Shown here: piece after piece, positions 37,177 through 45,629 of the stretch | Position numbering within the stretch: position 1 is the first letter of the stretch | Layout of the letters: every line of letters starts with the position of its first letter | DNA from: Aeromonas caviae | GTDB taxonomy: Bacteria; Pseudomonadota; Gammaproteobacteria; Enterobacterales; Aeromonadaceae | Length of the DNA stretch: 64,000 nucleotides | Direction of reading: 5' to 3' | Assembly: GCF_000819785.1 (NCBI RefSeq) | Contig: NZ_CDBK01000098.1 | Coordinates: forward strand, 1 to 64,000 | Translations under genes and position numbers: made by a program | The notes under the pieces: model-generated | The model's input: the letters and a program-made list of their open reading frames with translations, nothing else | Told to the model about the DNA's origin: nothing | Database searches by the model: none

Positions 37177-38360
37177 TGCGCCACCTCCAAATCCAGGCCC
37201 AGTGCCTTGAGCATGGTGCCCAGCTTGGTGCCGGTCTCGGCCCACTCCATGGCGGGATCCGAGCCCGCGACGATACCGGCGCCAGCAAACAGCTCGACCT
37301 GATGGCCATCGAGCACGCCGCAGCGGATCACCACAGCCCACTCGCCGTTGCCCTGGCTGTCGCACCAACCAACGATGCCGCTGAACAGGGCTCGCCGGAA
37401 GGGCTCCTGCTCGCGGATGAACTGGCGGGCCAGATCAGTGGGATAGCCGCACAGGGCCGGGGTGGGATGAAGCTGGCAGGCCAAGGAGAGCACCGATGCC
37501 TCACCGCCGTGCAGCCGGCCGGCGATGGGGGTGCCCAGATGCCAGAGGGTATCCGTGCTCATCAGCGAGGGGCTGGACGGTATCGCCAGCTCGCGGCAGT
37601 GGGGGGTCAGCACCCGGCGGATCTCGTCGATCACCAACTTGTGTTCATGCTGATCCTTGCGAGAAGCCAGCAGCTCCCGGGCCACCATTTCGTCTTGCGC
37701 CGGCTCGCTCACCCGTCTGGCGGATCCCGCCAGCGGATGGGTGAACACCTCTCCCCCGCTGACCCGCAGCAGCAGCTCGGGGCTTGCGCCCAGCAGGCGG
37801 CGGTCCTGGCCGAGCGGCAGGGAGAAGTGGAAGGCATGGGGATTCTGGGCCATCAAACGGGCCATCACCTGCGTAGGGTCGGCGGGCTGGTGCAGGGTAA
37901 GGGTGAGTTTGCGCGACAACACCACCTTCGACAGCCGACCTTGTGCAAACGCATCCAGCGCCGCGCTGACCGAGGCCTGGAATTCGCTGGCCGGCGGGGT
38001 GCTCTGCACCGAGATGACCCGGTTGGCCTCGACGGCCTGCTCGGCCGCGGTCACCGATGGCGGCTCTTTCGGGGCCAGTTTATCGCCCCGCTTATAGCGG
38101 CCGGGCACATAGAGGCAGGAAGCCTCTGCCGGGTCGAACGCAAAAGCACCGATCAGCAGAGGGTTGGTCTGGCCGGCAGCCCTGGCGGCATCGAGGGCCA
38201 GGGTTATCTGCTGTGCCAGCAGGGGCCACTCGCAGGCGGGGGTGGTGATGGGTTGCCCCAGGTCAGTGGCACTGATCGTGCCCTGACCCGAGGTAAACAA
38301 GAAATCAGGCGACATCTTCGCCTCGGCAGGTGTGCCATTGTCCATTACTCGAGTCTTCAC
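37173..38360 (-). CDS. amoC: Isochorismate synthase
   Basis: Converts chorismate to isochorismate, the entry step of DHB synthesis; it competes with aromatic amino acid synthesis for chorismate. 395 residues of the chorismate-binding family: [12 protein letters not shown] near 145, [27 protein letters not shown] near 190, [14 protein letters not shown] near 240 and a C-terminal [17 protein letters not shown]. The start is probably the GTG at 38360 with GAGGG seven bases before; the ATG at 38345 is an alternative. It is the first gene of the seven-gene operon, with a near-consensus Fur box about 30 bases upstream of the start. Confidence 0.94.
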   Translation of the reverse strand: MKTRVMDNGTPAEAKMSPDFLFTSGQGTISATDLGQPITTPACEWPLLAQQITLALDAARAAGQTNPLLIGAFAFDPAEASCLYVPGRYKRGDKLAPKEPPSVTAAEQAVEANRVISVQSTPPASEFQASVSAALDAFAQGRLSKVVLSRKLTLTLHQPADPTQVMARLMAQNPHAFHFSLPLGQDRRLLGASPELLLRVSGGEVFTHPLAGSARRVSEPAQDEMVARELLASRKDQHEHKLVIDEIRRVLTPHCRELAIPSSPSLMSTDTLWHLGTPIAGRLHGGEASVLSLACQLHPTPALCGYPTDLARQFIREQEPFRRALFSGIVGWCDSQGNGEWAVVIRCGVLDGHQVELFAGAGIVAGSDPAMEWAETGTKLGTMLKALGLDLEVAQ

Positions 38361-38386
38361 GTAACACCCTCAAAGAAGATTCAAAA

Positions 38387-38401
38387 TGATAATGATTATC
38401 A
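38387..38401. promoter_or_regulatory. Fur box of the amo operon
   Basis: TGATAATGATTATCA, a perfect 7-1-7 inverted repeat. The 19-mer ending at 38400 matches 16 of 19 consensus positions. It lies 27 bases upstream of the amoC start, so Fur binding should block the operon promoter when iron is plentiful. Confidence 0.9.
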
Positions 38402-38680
38402 ATTTGACTTTGTGCGGCGGTAAAATACTCGCTTTGAAATCGCGGGGTCAATGGGATTTTGCATCGCTAAAACAGGAGCTTGTCTGTGGGTATGTCGGGG
38501 ATGACGCCAGGACGGGCCTGCTGGCGGTGAAGGGAAACAGCTACTCGAATGAAAACGGATTGCCATCCCCATATGGGGGATGCGACAGAAACCGGTCAGG
38601 GCGGCCCCACTGGCGGCCAACCCGCTTTGCCTCTAAGATGGCGCCACCTCTTGTGACAGCCCCGAAAATGGAACCCTCCC
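38402..38680. other. Intergenic region between amoC and the lipoprotein gene
   Basis: About 280 bases without a convincing gene. It should hold the amo promoter on one side and the promoter of the lipoprotein gene on the other. Confidence 0.5.
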
Positions 38681-39232
38681 ATGTTGAAACACCTGCTTCT
38701 GCTTCCCTTCGCCCTGCTGCTGGCGGCCTGCTCGCTGACCCAGTACAGTGTCAGCGAAGGGGAGATCAACCAGTACCTCAAGGAGCGAGTCGCCTTCGAG
38801 AAACAGCTGGGGATCCCCGGCATCATGTCGAGCAAGATCCGACTCGATGACATGCAAAGCCGCATCGGCCGCAGCCAGGCCGACAAGGTCGAGCTGGATG
38901 CCGCCGGCGAGCTGCAGGTGGCGAGCCCCCTTGGCAGCCAGCAGATGAAGATCCGCCTCTCCCTGCGGGCACGCCCGGACTATGTGGCCGAGCAGGGCGC
39001 CATCTATCTGCGCGATCTCGAATTGCTCTCCGTCAAGACCGAGCCGGCGGACGTGGGCACCGCCCTCTCCCCGCTCTTGCCCACCTTCAACCAGTCCCTC
39101 TCTCTGTTCCTCTCACAGACCCCCGTCTACCGGCTCGATGGCAGCCGCCAGAACGAGGCGCGGATCAAGGAGAAGGTCGAGGCCCTCAAGGTGGAGCCGG
39201 GCCGACTGGTCATCCCCTTCAAACTGATGTGA
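38681..39232 (+). CDS. DUF1439 lipoprotein (YceB-like)
   Basis: 183 residues with a lipoprotein signal peptide: MLKHLLLLPFALLLAACS, the lipobox LAAC placing the lipidated cysteine at residue 17. The mature part follows the YceB/DUF1439 pattern, with YSVSEGEINQYLKERVAFEKQLG at the start and a beta-rich domain after. Such proteins have a lipid-binding-like fold but no settled role. Residue 2 of the mature form is serine, which points to the outer membrane. It is a single gene ending in a good terminator. Confidence 0.82.
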   Translation: MLKHLLLLPFALLLAACSLTQYSVSEGEINQYLKERVAFEKQLGIPGIMSSKIRLDDMQSRIGRSQADKVELDAAGELQVASPLGSQQMKIRLSLRARPDYVAEQGAIYLRDLELLSVKTEPADVGTALSPLLPTFNQSLSLFLSQTPVYRLDGSRQNEARIKEKVEALKVEPGRLVIPFKLM

Positions 39233-39241
39233 CACCTGCCG

Positions 39242-39282
39242 CCGCGCCCCTCCTCTTCACCCCACCGGGGCGCGGTTTTTTT
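39242..39282 (+). terminator. Terminator of the lipoprotein gene
   Basis: Stem CCGCGCCCC/GGGGCGCGG with a 16-base loop, followed by seven T. Confidence 0.8.
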
Positions 39283-39320
39283 CTTCTCAAGCCCCGCCCT
39301 TTGCCCCATAATGCACACCA

Positions 39321-39342
39321 TTCTCATTTAGATTCATGAGAA
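39321..39342. promoter_or_regulatory. Inverted repeat upstream of the secreted protein gene
   Basis: TTCTCAT, eight bases, ATGAGAA: a perfect 7-bp inverted repeat 37 bases before the start codon, in an otherwise AT-rich promoter. It may be an operator. The half-site resembles part of a Fur box but the whole site does not match well. Confidence 0.4.
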
Positions 39343-39378
39343 GCGTCATAATAAAATCAACAATATGGTGAGAAGGAC

Positions 39379-41379
39379 ATGAGAAAAACCGTACTGGTGC
39401 AGGCGATCGCCTGCGCACTCCTCAGCAGCGCCGCACAGGCTGCCGTCAAGGTGGAGGACAAGACGTTCAACACCGCCGCCAACATGCTGGCCTACACCGA
39501 ATTCGAGCTCTCCGGCGAGCCGCTGGCCGAGGCCCTCGGTCTGGATCTGGATGTGCTGGACGCCAACCGCGCCGACGAGCCGACCCCGTTCGACTTCGCC
39601 GCCGGCATCGAATCCTATGAATACTCCGAAGAGGCAATGTACGCCCTCAACTACCAGTCCGGCATGGGCCCCCATCTGGTAAACGGGCCGCAAAACCAGG
39701 CCCGTGGCGGCACCCTGGCCGACCTGGGCAAACGGGTACTGGCCATGGCCGAGGCCGTCGGCTTCCCCGCCGATGAAATTCCCCAGGGCATGTATCCCCT
39801 CTCCCTGCCCTACGCCTCCGCCAACCCGGAGTTCGCCCAGGCCGTAAACGCCACCCCGGTCAACGGTGACCAGATCACCATCAAGACCGCCAAGGGCAAC
39901 GAGAAGAGCGTCAAGACCCAGGTCCCCGCCTACTTCCGCGACTACGCCACCCTGCGCTGGAGCGGCAGTGACAACCTGCTGGTCCCGGCCGCCGTGGGCG
40001 GCATCTTGCTCAAGGAAGTGATGTGGTCCCAGGATTTCCTGGGGGGCATGCACGTAGCCGAGACCGATGAAGAGGTGGAAGCCGCGTCCGCCACCATGGA
40101 TCAGGACGGCAAGCACAAGCTGGGGGTTTCTGCCGCCGACGGCTTCAACGGCATGATGCTGACCGAGCAGTCCATCGACAAGCTCGCCATCCTGCAAGGT
40201 CAGCTCGGCTTTGACGGCAAGACCCTGGGCGCCAAAATCACCCCGCAGTACGATCCGGCCAAGGGGGTTGTCTACTTCCCTCATCAGGTGAAAGTGACCG
40301 AGACCAGCAAGAATGACGCCGGTGCCATCGGCAAGCTGGAGGTCGTGGACGGCACCGCCCAGTTGCGCGACGCCTGGATGCTGCTGTGGCCCCTCTCCGA
40401 GTTCTACGCCTTCAGCGATCAGCGCACGGCCAACACCAACCAGAACCCGGCCTTCCACGCCGTGTTTGACGGTGCCCCGTTCGCCGCCTCTCCGGCTGCC
40501 AACCAGACCAACGATCTGGGCAAGGCGGTGGCGGGCAGCGATGCCTTCTCCCTGGCCCTGAACCTCTCCAACCTCACCTTCAAGAACCTGCTGGCCCTGC
40601 ACTTCGAGCCCAAGGCTGGCACCCTGGTCGACAGCTGGCAGGCTGGCAAACAGGCCGGGCACGTCACCACCTTCGACGCCGCCTACGCCCTGGTCGCCCT
40701 GCAGATCTTCCAGCGCGCCCAGGATGCGCTGCCGGTGGGTTACGCCGCCGGTGACAATGGCGAGCTGAACCTCAAGACCCCGCAGGGTGAGCAGGCGATC
40801 GCACTGGTCCGCAAGCAGGCCGATTTCATCCTCGCCAACCTCAAGGGCAAGAACGGCCTGGTCCATGACGGTCTGACCCTGGGCGGCAAGCTTGACGCCG
40901 GTCAGTCCATCGACGCGCAGTTCGCCGCCATACGCGGCCTGACCGCCGCCTTCCTGGCCACCTCGGATGCCAAGTACCGCACGGCGGCGCGCGAGCTCTT
41001 CATCGCCGCCGACAAGGCCTACTTCAATGCCAAGGCCGGAACCTGGCTCGCCGGCAAGCAGGGTGAATACACCCCCTGGACCCAGGCCGCCATCTCCGGC
41101 GCCCTGCGCTCTGCCATGCTGAACCTGCGCAACGAAGGGGCCGAGAAGGCACCCGAGCTGGAGCTGGCACAGCTGACCCAGCGCTACGTGAGCTGGTTCC
41201 GCGGCACCGTCAACGGCGGCATGCAGATGGCCGAGTGGGTCGGCGACTCCGGCGAGAACGTCATCGAGGGTACCGGCAGCGACACCGACGAAGATGGCGT
41301 CCCGCAAGTGACCGCCGCCGGTGGCAAGCATGGCACCGCCATGGTGATGGCCGGCAAGGCCCTGGTCAGCGAGAAATAA
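39379..41379 (+). CDS. Secreted protein of unknown function, alpha-helical C-terminal part
   Basis: 666 residues. A signal peptide (MRKTVLVQAIACALLSSAAQA) indicates export to the periplasm or beyond. I do not recognise the family. The N-terminal third is acidic and contains EYSEEAMYALNYQSGMGPHLVNGPQNQARGG. The part from about 420 onward has repeating helical stretches (TTFDAAYALVALQIFQRAQ, IDAQFAAIRGLTAAFLATSDAKYRTAARELF, TPWTQAAISGALRSAMLNLRN), which look like an alpha/alpha toroid such as in glycosidases and YyaL-like proteins. Only the initial signal region is hydrophobic. AGAAGGAC precedes the ATG. It is a single gene with its own terminator. Confidence 0.75.
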   Translation: MRKTVLVQAIACALLSSAAQAAVKVEDKTFNTAANMLAYTEFELSGEPLAEALGLDLDVLDANRADEPTPFDFAAGIESYEYSEEAMYALNYQSGMGPHLVNGPQNQARGGTLADLGKRVLAMAEAVGFPADEIPQGMYPLSLPYASANPEFAQAVNATPVNGDQITIKTAKGNEKSVKTQVPAYFRDYATLRWSGSDNLLVPAAVGGILLKEVMWSQDFLGGMHVAETDEEVEAASATMDQDGKHKLGVSAADGFNGMMLTEQSIDKLAILQGQLGFDGKTLGAKITPQYDPAKGVVYFPHQVKVTETSKNDAGAIGKLEVVDGTAQLRDAWMLLWPLSEFYAFSDQRTANTNQNPAFHAVFDGAPFAASPAANQTNDLGKAVAGSDAFSLALNLSNLTFKNLLALHFEPKAGTLVDSWQAGKQAGHVTTFDAAYALVALQIFQRAQDALPVGYAAGDNGELNLKTPQGEQAIALVRKQADFILANLKGKNGLVHDGLTLGGKLDAGQSIDAQFAAIRGLTAAFLATSDAKYRTAARELFIAADKAYFNAKAGTWLAGKQGEYTPWTQAAISGALRSAMLNLRNEGAEKAPELELAQLTQRYVSWFRGTVNGGMQMAEWVGDSGENVIEGTGSDTDEDGVPQVTAAGGKHGTAMVMAGKALVSEK

Positions 41380-41394
41380 ATCGACCACCAATAG

Positions 41395-41421
41395 AAAGGG
41401 AGCCCAGGGCTCCCTTTTTTT
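41395..41421 (+). terminator. Terminator after the secreted protein gene
   Basis: Stem AAAGGGAGCC/GGCTCCCTTT with a CAG loop, continued by a T-run. It lies between two converging genes. Confidence 0.85.
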
Positions 41422-41437
41422 GTCTGTGTCGACGAGG

Positions 41438-42712
41438 TTAGCCGAGCTTGGCCAGCATCGGCTTGGTCACCAGCACGATGCCCTGCTCGGAGCGGTAGAA
41501 GCGGCGTGCATCCTCGTCCGCGTTCTCCCCCACCACCAGGCCGTCTGGCAGCTTGCACCCCTTGTCCACCACCACCCGGCGCAAGCGGCAACCAGCCCCG
41601 ATCTCGACCCCTGGGAAGATCACCGCCTGGTCCAGGGTACAGAAGGAGTGTACCCGCACGTTGGTGAACAGCACCGAGTTGAGCACGAAGGAGCCGCTCA
41701 CGATGGAGCCCCCCGCGAACATGGAGTTGATGGTCATGCCGTGCTGGCCGTTTCTGTCCTGCACGAACTTGGCCGGGGGCGACATGTTCTGGCTGGTCCA
41801 GATGGGCCAGTTCTCGTCATAGATGTCGAGCTCGGGCACCACGGAGGCAAGGTCCATGTTCGCCTCCCAGAACGAATCCAGGGTCCCCACGTCGCGCCAG
41901 TAGGGTTTTTGCCCCTCCTTGGCCCCGACACAGGACATGTTGAACGGGTGGGCAAAGGCCTTGCCCTCCCCCACGATGCGCGGGATCACGTCCATGCCGA
42001 AGTCGTGCTTGGACTCCTGGTTGTGGATGTCCTCTTCCAGCAACTGGTAGAGGTACTCCGCCTCGAAGATGTAGATGCCCATGGAGGCCAGCGAGCGATC
42101 CTCGCAGCCCGGCATGGCGGGCGGATTGGCCGGTTTCTCCACGAAGGCGCGGATCTTGCGTTGCTCGTCGATGTCCATCACGCCGAAAGCCGATGCCTCG
42201 CAGCGCGGTACCTCGATACAGGCCACCGTCACCTTGGCACCGAGGCGCACGTGATCGAGCAGCATGGCGGCATAGTCCATCTTGTAGATGTGATCCCCTG
42301 CCAGCACCACGATGTACTTGGGACCGTAGTCACGGATGATGTCGACGTTCTGGTAGATGGCGTCTGCGGTGCCGCGATACCAATGCACCTCGTCCACCCG
42401 CTGCTGGGCGGGCAGCAAGTCGATGAACTCGTTCATCTGGTAGCGCAGGAAAGACCAGCCCGATTGCAGGTGGCGCAACAGGCTGTGGGACTTGTACTGG
42501 GTCACCACACCCACCCGGCGGATGCCGGAGTTGATGCAGTTGGAGAGCACGAAGTCGATGATACGGAATTTGCCGCCAAAGTGGACGGCGGGCTTGGCGC
42601 GGTTATCGGTCAACTGCTTCAGGCGGCTGCCCCGTCCCCCTGCGAGCACCAAGGCCATACTCTGATTCAATAGTTGCCGTGCTTTGGCGGTGTCTACGGG
42701 TTCTAGCAACAT
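41438..42712 (-). CDS. glgC: Glucose-1-phosphate adenylyltransferase
   Basis: Makes ADP-glucose from glucose 1-phosphate and ATP, the committed step of bacterial glycogen synthesis. 424 residues: the nucleotide-binding loop [24 protein letters not shown] (about 20-43), [14 protein letters not shown] near 135, the substrate region FVEKPANPP near 190 and a C-terminal left-handed beta-helix with the hexapeptide-like [15 protein letters not shown]. It matches GlgC in size. Other glycogen genes are not in this window. A stretch of 188 bases separates it from the divergent GGDEF-EAL gene. Confidence 0.95.
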   Translation of the reverse strand: MLLEPVDTAKARQLLNQSMALVLAGGRGSRLKQLTDNRAKPAVHFGGKFRIIDFVLSNCINSGIRRVGVVTQYKSHSLLRHLQSGWSFLRYQMNEFIDLLPAQQRVDEVHWYRGTADAIYQNVDIIRDYGPKYIVVLAGDHIYKMDYAAMLLDHVRLGAKVTVACIEVPRCEASAFGVMDIDEQRKIRAFVEKPANPPAMPGCEDRSLASMGIYIFEAEYLYQLLEEDIHNQESKHDFGMDVIPRIVGEGKAFAHPFNMSCVGAKEGQKPYWRDVGTLDSFWEANMDLASVVPELDIYDENWPIWTSQNMSPPAKFVQDRNGQHGMTINSMFAGGSIVSGSFVLNSVLFTNVRVHSFCTLDQAVIFPGVEIGAGCRLRRVVVDKGCKLPDGLVVGENADEDARRFYRSEQGIVLVTKPMLAKLG

Positions 42713-42900
42713 ATCTACCTCTGCTCTGTTGGGGCTGTTTTCAACCCATCTTCGCTTTTTTTACAGACCATGAAAGTGTTTTCACTCACATTTAGTTGCA
42801 TTCCGCCGGCGCTTTATCGTGGAGTTGCGTGAGTACTCATGTTTTGCGCCAGCGACTTGGTTAGAATTTCTACATCATGAACATCATCAAGGATGAAACG

Positions 42901-44538
42901 ATGTTGAATAAACATGAGGGAAACCTGCTGCTGGTCAGCGCACTGGTCTGCATTCCCATGCTGCTGTTGCAGGGAGTGCTGCTCGCCCCCCCCGCCTCAC
43001 CGCTCACCCTGCTGCTGGTCCTGATGACCACCCTGACGGGATTCGCCCTGCTGCTCTTTCTCACCCACAGCGTGCGCCGTGGGGAAAAGACGAGGCAGGA
43101 GCAACGCTGGCTGCTGGCGTTGCAGCAACGGGATCCCGCCATGCTCGACAGCGTACAGGCACAAACGGCTCTGCGCCAGCTCCTTGCGTCCTTCAATGAG
43201 GCCGAGATCGATGCCCACCGCCAGATCACCGAATTGCACAATCAGGCGACCCGGGACGAGATGACGGGCCTTGGCAACCGCCACGCCTTCCGGCGCGATC
43301 TGACCGAGCTGCTGCAACAGGAAAACACCCAGACCGCCATCCTGGTGCTCATCCGCGCCACCGAGCTCGGGACCCTCAACGCCCAGCGCGGCTTCCAGTC
43401 CGGGGATGCCTACATCCGGGACATCGCCGCCCTCATCAGCCACACCGTCAGCCGCTTCCCGGGCCACCGGGTCTATCGCATCTCGGGGGCCGATTTTGCC
43501 GTCCTGCTGCCCCCCCTGGCCCAGATCCCGCCCCATCTGCTGGGACGGGATCTGAAGATCGCCTTCGATCGCTATCAGCACGATCACGAGCTCGAGAGCG
43601 CCGCCTACTCGGGCATGACCCGCCTGAGCAGCGAGCAGAAGATAGAGGCCATTCTGGCCCGGGCGGATCTCGCGCTGGCCCGCGCCCAGACAGAGGTGGT
43701 CAATGGCTGGGCCATCCAACAGAACGACGAGGTGGTCGAGGTGCAGGGTCAGCGTCACTGGACCCAGGTGCTGACCGATCTGCTGGAGCAGGAGAGCATC
43801 AGCTTCACCTGCCAGCCCATCCAGCCCCTGCATCGCGGCATGCTCGCCTACCACGAGATCTATCCCCGTTTCAGCAGCAGCGACAGCACCGTGCTGCCAA
43901 GCGATACCCTGCTCGCCATGGCGCAGCGGCTGGACATGGTACTGCGCCTGACCCAGATGGTGATCCGCCACGTCATCCGCCAATACCGCGCTTTCGGAGG
44001 CCACAACAGCCGATGGGGCCTCAATCTGCCGGGCTCCCTGCTGCAAAACAGCGCCTTTCTCATCTGGCTGGATCACCAGTTGCAAAAAGACCCCGACATC
44101 GGGGCCAATCTGGTGTTCGAGCTCGACGAGGAGCACCTGGAGCGCAACCTGACCGGGTCCAGGCGGCTGTTCGAGCTGCTCAGGCGCCACGGCAGCCGCT
44201 CGGCCATCTGCAACTTCGGCAAGGGGATCGGCTCCTTCAGCCTGTTTCGCGAGCTCAAACCCGACTACATCAAGCTGGATCCCGGTCTCATCACCGAGCT
44301 GGAGCAGGATCTCACCAACCAGCAGTTCGTGCGGATGATCGTCGACGTCTCCCATCGCATGGGCTGCCTGGTGATCGCGGAAGGGGTGGAACAGATAGGC
44401 CAGAAGCAGATGCTGCAGAGCATGTATGTGGACGGCTTGCAGGGCTACCTCATCGCCCGGCCCCAGGAGCTGGGACCGGAGATCGGTCAGATGGGGATCT
44501 TCACGGAGACGGTTTCAGCTTCAACAGGGTCAGAATGA
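42901..44538 (+). CDS. Degenerate GGDEF-EAL domain membrane protein, probably not catalytic
   Basis: 545 residues. Two N-terminal membrane helices (about 7-60) lead to a short coiled region, then a GGDEF-type domain (about 110-270) and an EAL-type domain (about 285-530). The GGDEF motif reads SGADF near 196, which should not make cyclic di-GMP. The EAL motif reads HEIYPR near 317 and the DDFG motif reads CNFGKG near 442, so the metal-binding acids of a phosphodiesterase are lost, although YIKLD and AEGVE remain. Double degeneration with two helices recalls CsrD/MshH, which steer degradation of Csr small RNAs, but the protein is about 100 residues shorter. The ATG at 42901 has AAGGA upstream and is preferred to 42877. 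Confidence 0.85.
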   Translation: MLNKHEGNLLLVSALVCIPMLLLQGVLLAPPASPLTLLLVLMTTLTGFALLLFLTHSVRRGEKTRQEQRWLLALQQRDPAMLDSVQAQTALRQLLASFNEAEIDAHRQITELHNQATRDEMTGLGNRHAFRRDLTELLQQENTQTAILVLIRATELGTLNAQRGFQSGDAYIRDIAALISHTVSRFPGHRVYRISGADFAVLLPPLAQIPPHLLGRDLKIAFDRYQHDHELESAAYSGMTRLSSEQKIEAILARADLALARAQTEVVNGWAIQQNDEVVEVQGQRHWTQVLTDLLEQESISFTCQPIQPLHRGMLAYHEIYPRFSSSDSTVLPSDTLLAMAQRLDMVLRLTQMVIRHVIRQYRAFGGHNSRWGLNLPGSLLQNSAFLIWLDHQLQKDPDIGANLVFELDEEHLERNLTGSRRLFELLRRHGSRSAICNFGKGIGSFSLFRELKPDYIKLDPGLITELEQDLTNQQFVRMIVDVSHRMGCLVIAEGVEQIGQKQMLQSMYVDGLQGYLIARPQELGPEIGQMGIFTETVSASTGSE

Positions 44539-44995
44539 TGTCGTTGAGCTGGCGATAACGCTCCAGCTCCTTCTGATCGTAACGGGTCGCCAGCATGGTC
44601 GGGTTGTGGCGATGCTTGAGGTAGCGGTTGATCTGCAGGCGGTTGAACCCGGCCACCTTGTAGATCTGGCCGAGCAGGGCATTGAGCTCGTCGTCCGCCA
44701 GCCCGGCCCGGGTCAGGTAATCGGGTTGGGACGGGCTCTCCTGGCGGGCCGTGACCTTCTCCAGCTGGCCACGCTCCTGCAAATAGGTGAGCCACTGCTC
44801 CACGTAGAGCGGCTTGCAGCCCCCCAGCAGATTGAAGTACCCCACGGCATCGCAGCGGCACCCGCTCAGCAGCACCAGGGCCAGCTCGTCGCTGTCACAC
44901 TGAAAGCTCACCGGGCCGCTCTGGCTCCAGTCCAGCGCCTGCACCTGGATCCTCCCCTGCGCCCCCGCCTTCGTGGTCACGTCAAAGACAAACAT
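44501..44995 (-). CDS. Hypothetical protein
   Basis: 164 residues with no signal peptide or membrane segment and no family I recognise. The N-terminal half reads as beta strands (MFVFDVTTKAGAQGRIQVQALDW) with a cluster of cysteines in LLSGCRCDAVGYFNLLGGC. The C-terminal half is helical and basic (NRLQINRYLKHRHNPTMLATRYDQKELERYRQLNDI). GGGAGG before the ATG at 44995 supports the start and its translation. Its 3' end overlaps the converging GGDEF-EAL gene by 38 bases. Confidence 0.7.
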   Translation of the reverse strand: MFVFDVTTKAGAQGRIQVQALDWSQSGPVSFQCDSDELALVLLSGCRCDAVGYFNLLGGCKPLYVEQWLTYLQERGQLEKVTARQESPSQPDYLTRAGLADDELNALLGQIYKVAGFNRLQINRYLKHRHNPTMLATRYDQKELERYRQLNDIILTLLKLKPSP

Positions 44996-45083
44996 GGCAC
45001 CTCCCGATCGGCAAAGGGTTGATGATGACCCATCCCCGGGACGGGTGCAAAGGCAAATCGCCTTTTCATGGCCCATGGCGGCC

Positions 45084-45118
45084 ATAAAAAAACCGGCCCC
45101 CCCGAAGGGGGCCGGTTC
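45084..45118 (-). terminator. Terminator of the DUF2750 gene
   Basis: Long stem with arms AACCGGCCCC and GGGGCCGGTT around a short loop, followed on the minus strand by seven T. It lies between the DUF2750 gene and the hypothetical gene downstream. Confidence 0.85.
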
Positions 45119-45143
45119 ATCACAATCCGGCAGCACGGCTGAC

Positions 45144-45506
45144 TCAGGCGTCCAGTTCCACCAGCGCCTTGGCCAGCTCGATGGGCTCGAGCTCCTGACC
45201 TTCCAGATCGGCGTTCCAGTTCGGGCCGACCAGCACGTCGTCCTCGTCCAGATCGTTGATCCAGATGTCCAGGAACTCTTCGAGCTCGATCACTTCCGGC
45301 TCGTAATCCGCCCACTCGTCCACGCAGTGCAGGCGGGCATCTCCTTCGGCGGACCAGAGCGGCATCACGTCCGCATCTTCGAACTCGGCGGAGCGGCACA
45401 CCACCCAGTCTTCACCGTAGCGCAGACCCCACACCTGACCCGACTCGCGGACTTCTTCGATGAACAGCTGGAAATTGGCGTCAAGATTGTCAGTTAGTTT
45501 GCTCAT
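45144..45506 (-). CDS. DUF2750 family protein
   Basis: 120 residues, strongly acidic and soluble. The family pattern is clear: VWGLRYGEDWVVCRSAEF, VMPLWSAEGDARLHCVDEW, then IELEEFLDIWINDLDEDDVLVGPNW. DUF2750 proteins are widespread in gammaproteobacteria and have no assigned function. The start at 45506 matches the family N-terminus; an ATG six codons upstream is less likely. Confidence 0.85.
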   Translation of the reverse strand: MSKLTDNLDANFQLFIEEVRESGQVWGLRYGEDWVVCRSAEFEDADVMPLWSAEGDARLHCVDEWADYEPEVIELEEFLDIWINDLDEDDVLVGPNWNADLEGQELEPIELAKALVELDA

Positions 45507-45629
45507 GGGGTCTCTCTCTTGCAAAGCAATGGCAGGCTGTCGGCCAGGGCTGGCCGAGAATGGGGCAGATGGTGTCCCAAAAGCCCCCCAGACTCAAGCC
45601 TTATCCCGAAAAAGCGGGGAGAAAGGCCG

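Noticed and set aside
39301-39378. Strong Fur box before the secreted protein gene
   Set aside because: Only one half resembles a Fur half-site (about 10 of 19 matches); it is reported only as an inverted repeat.
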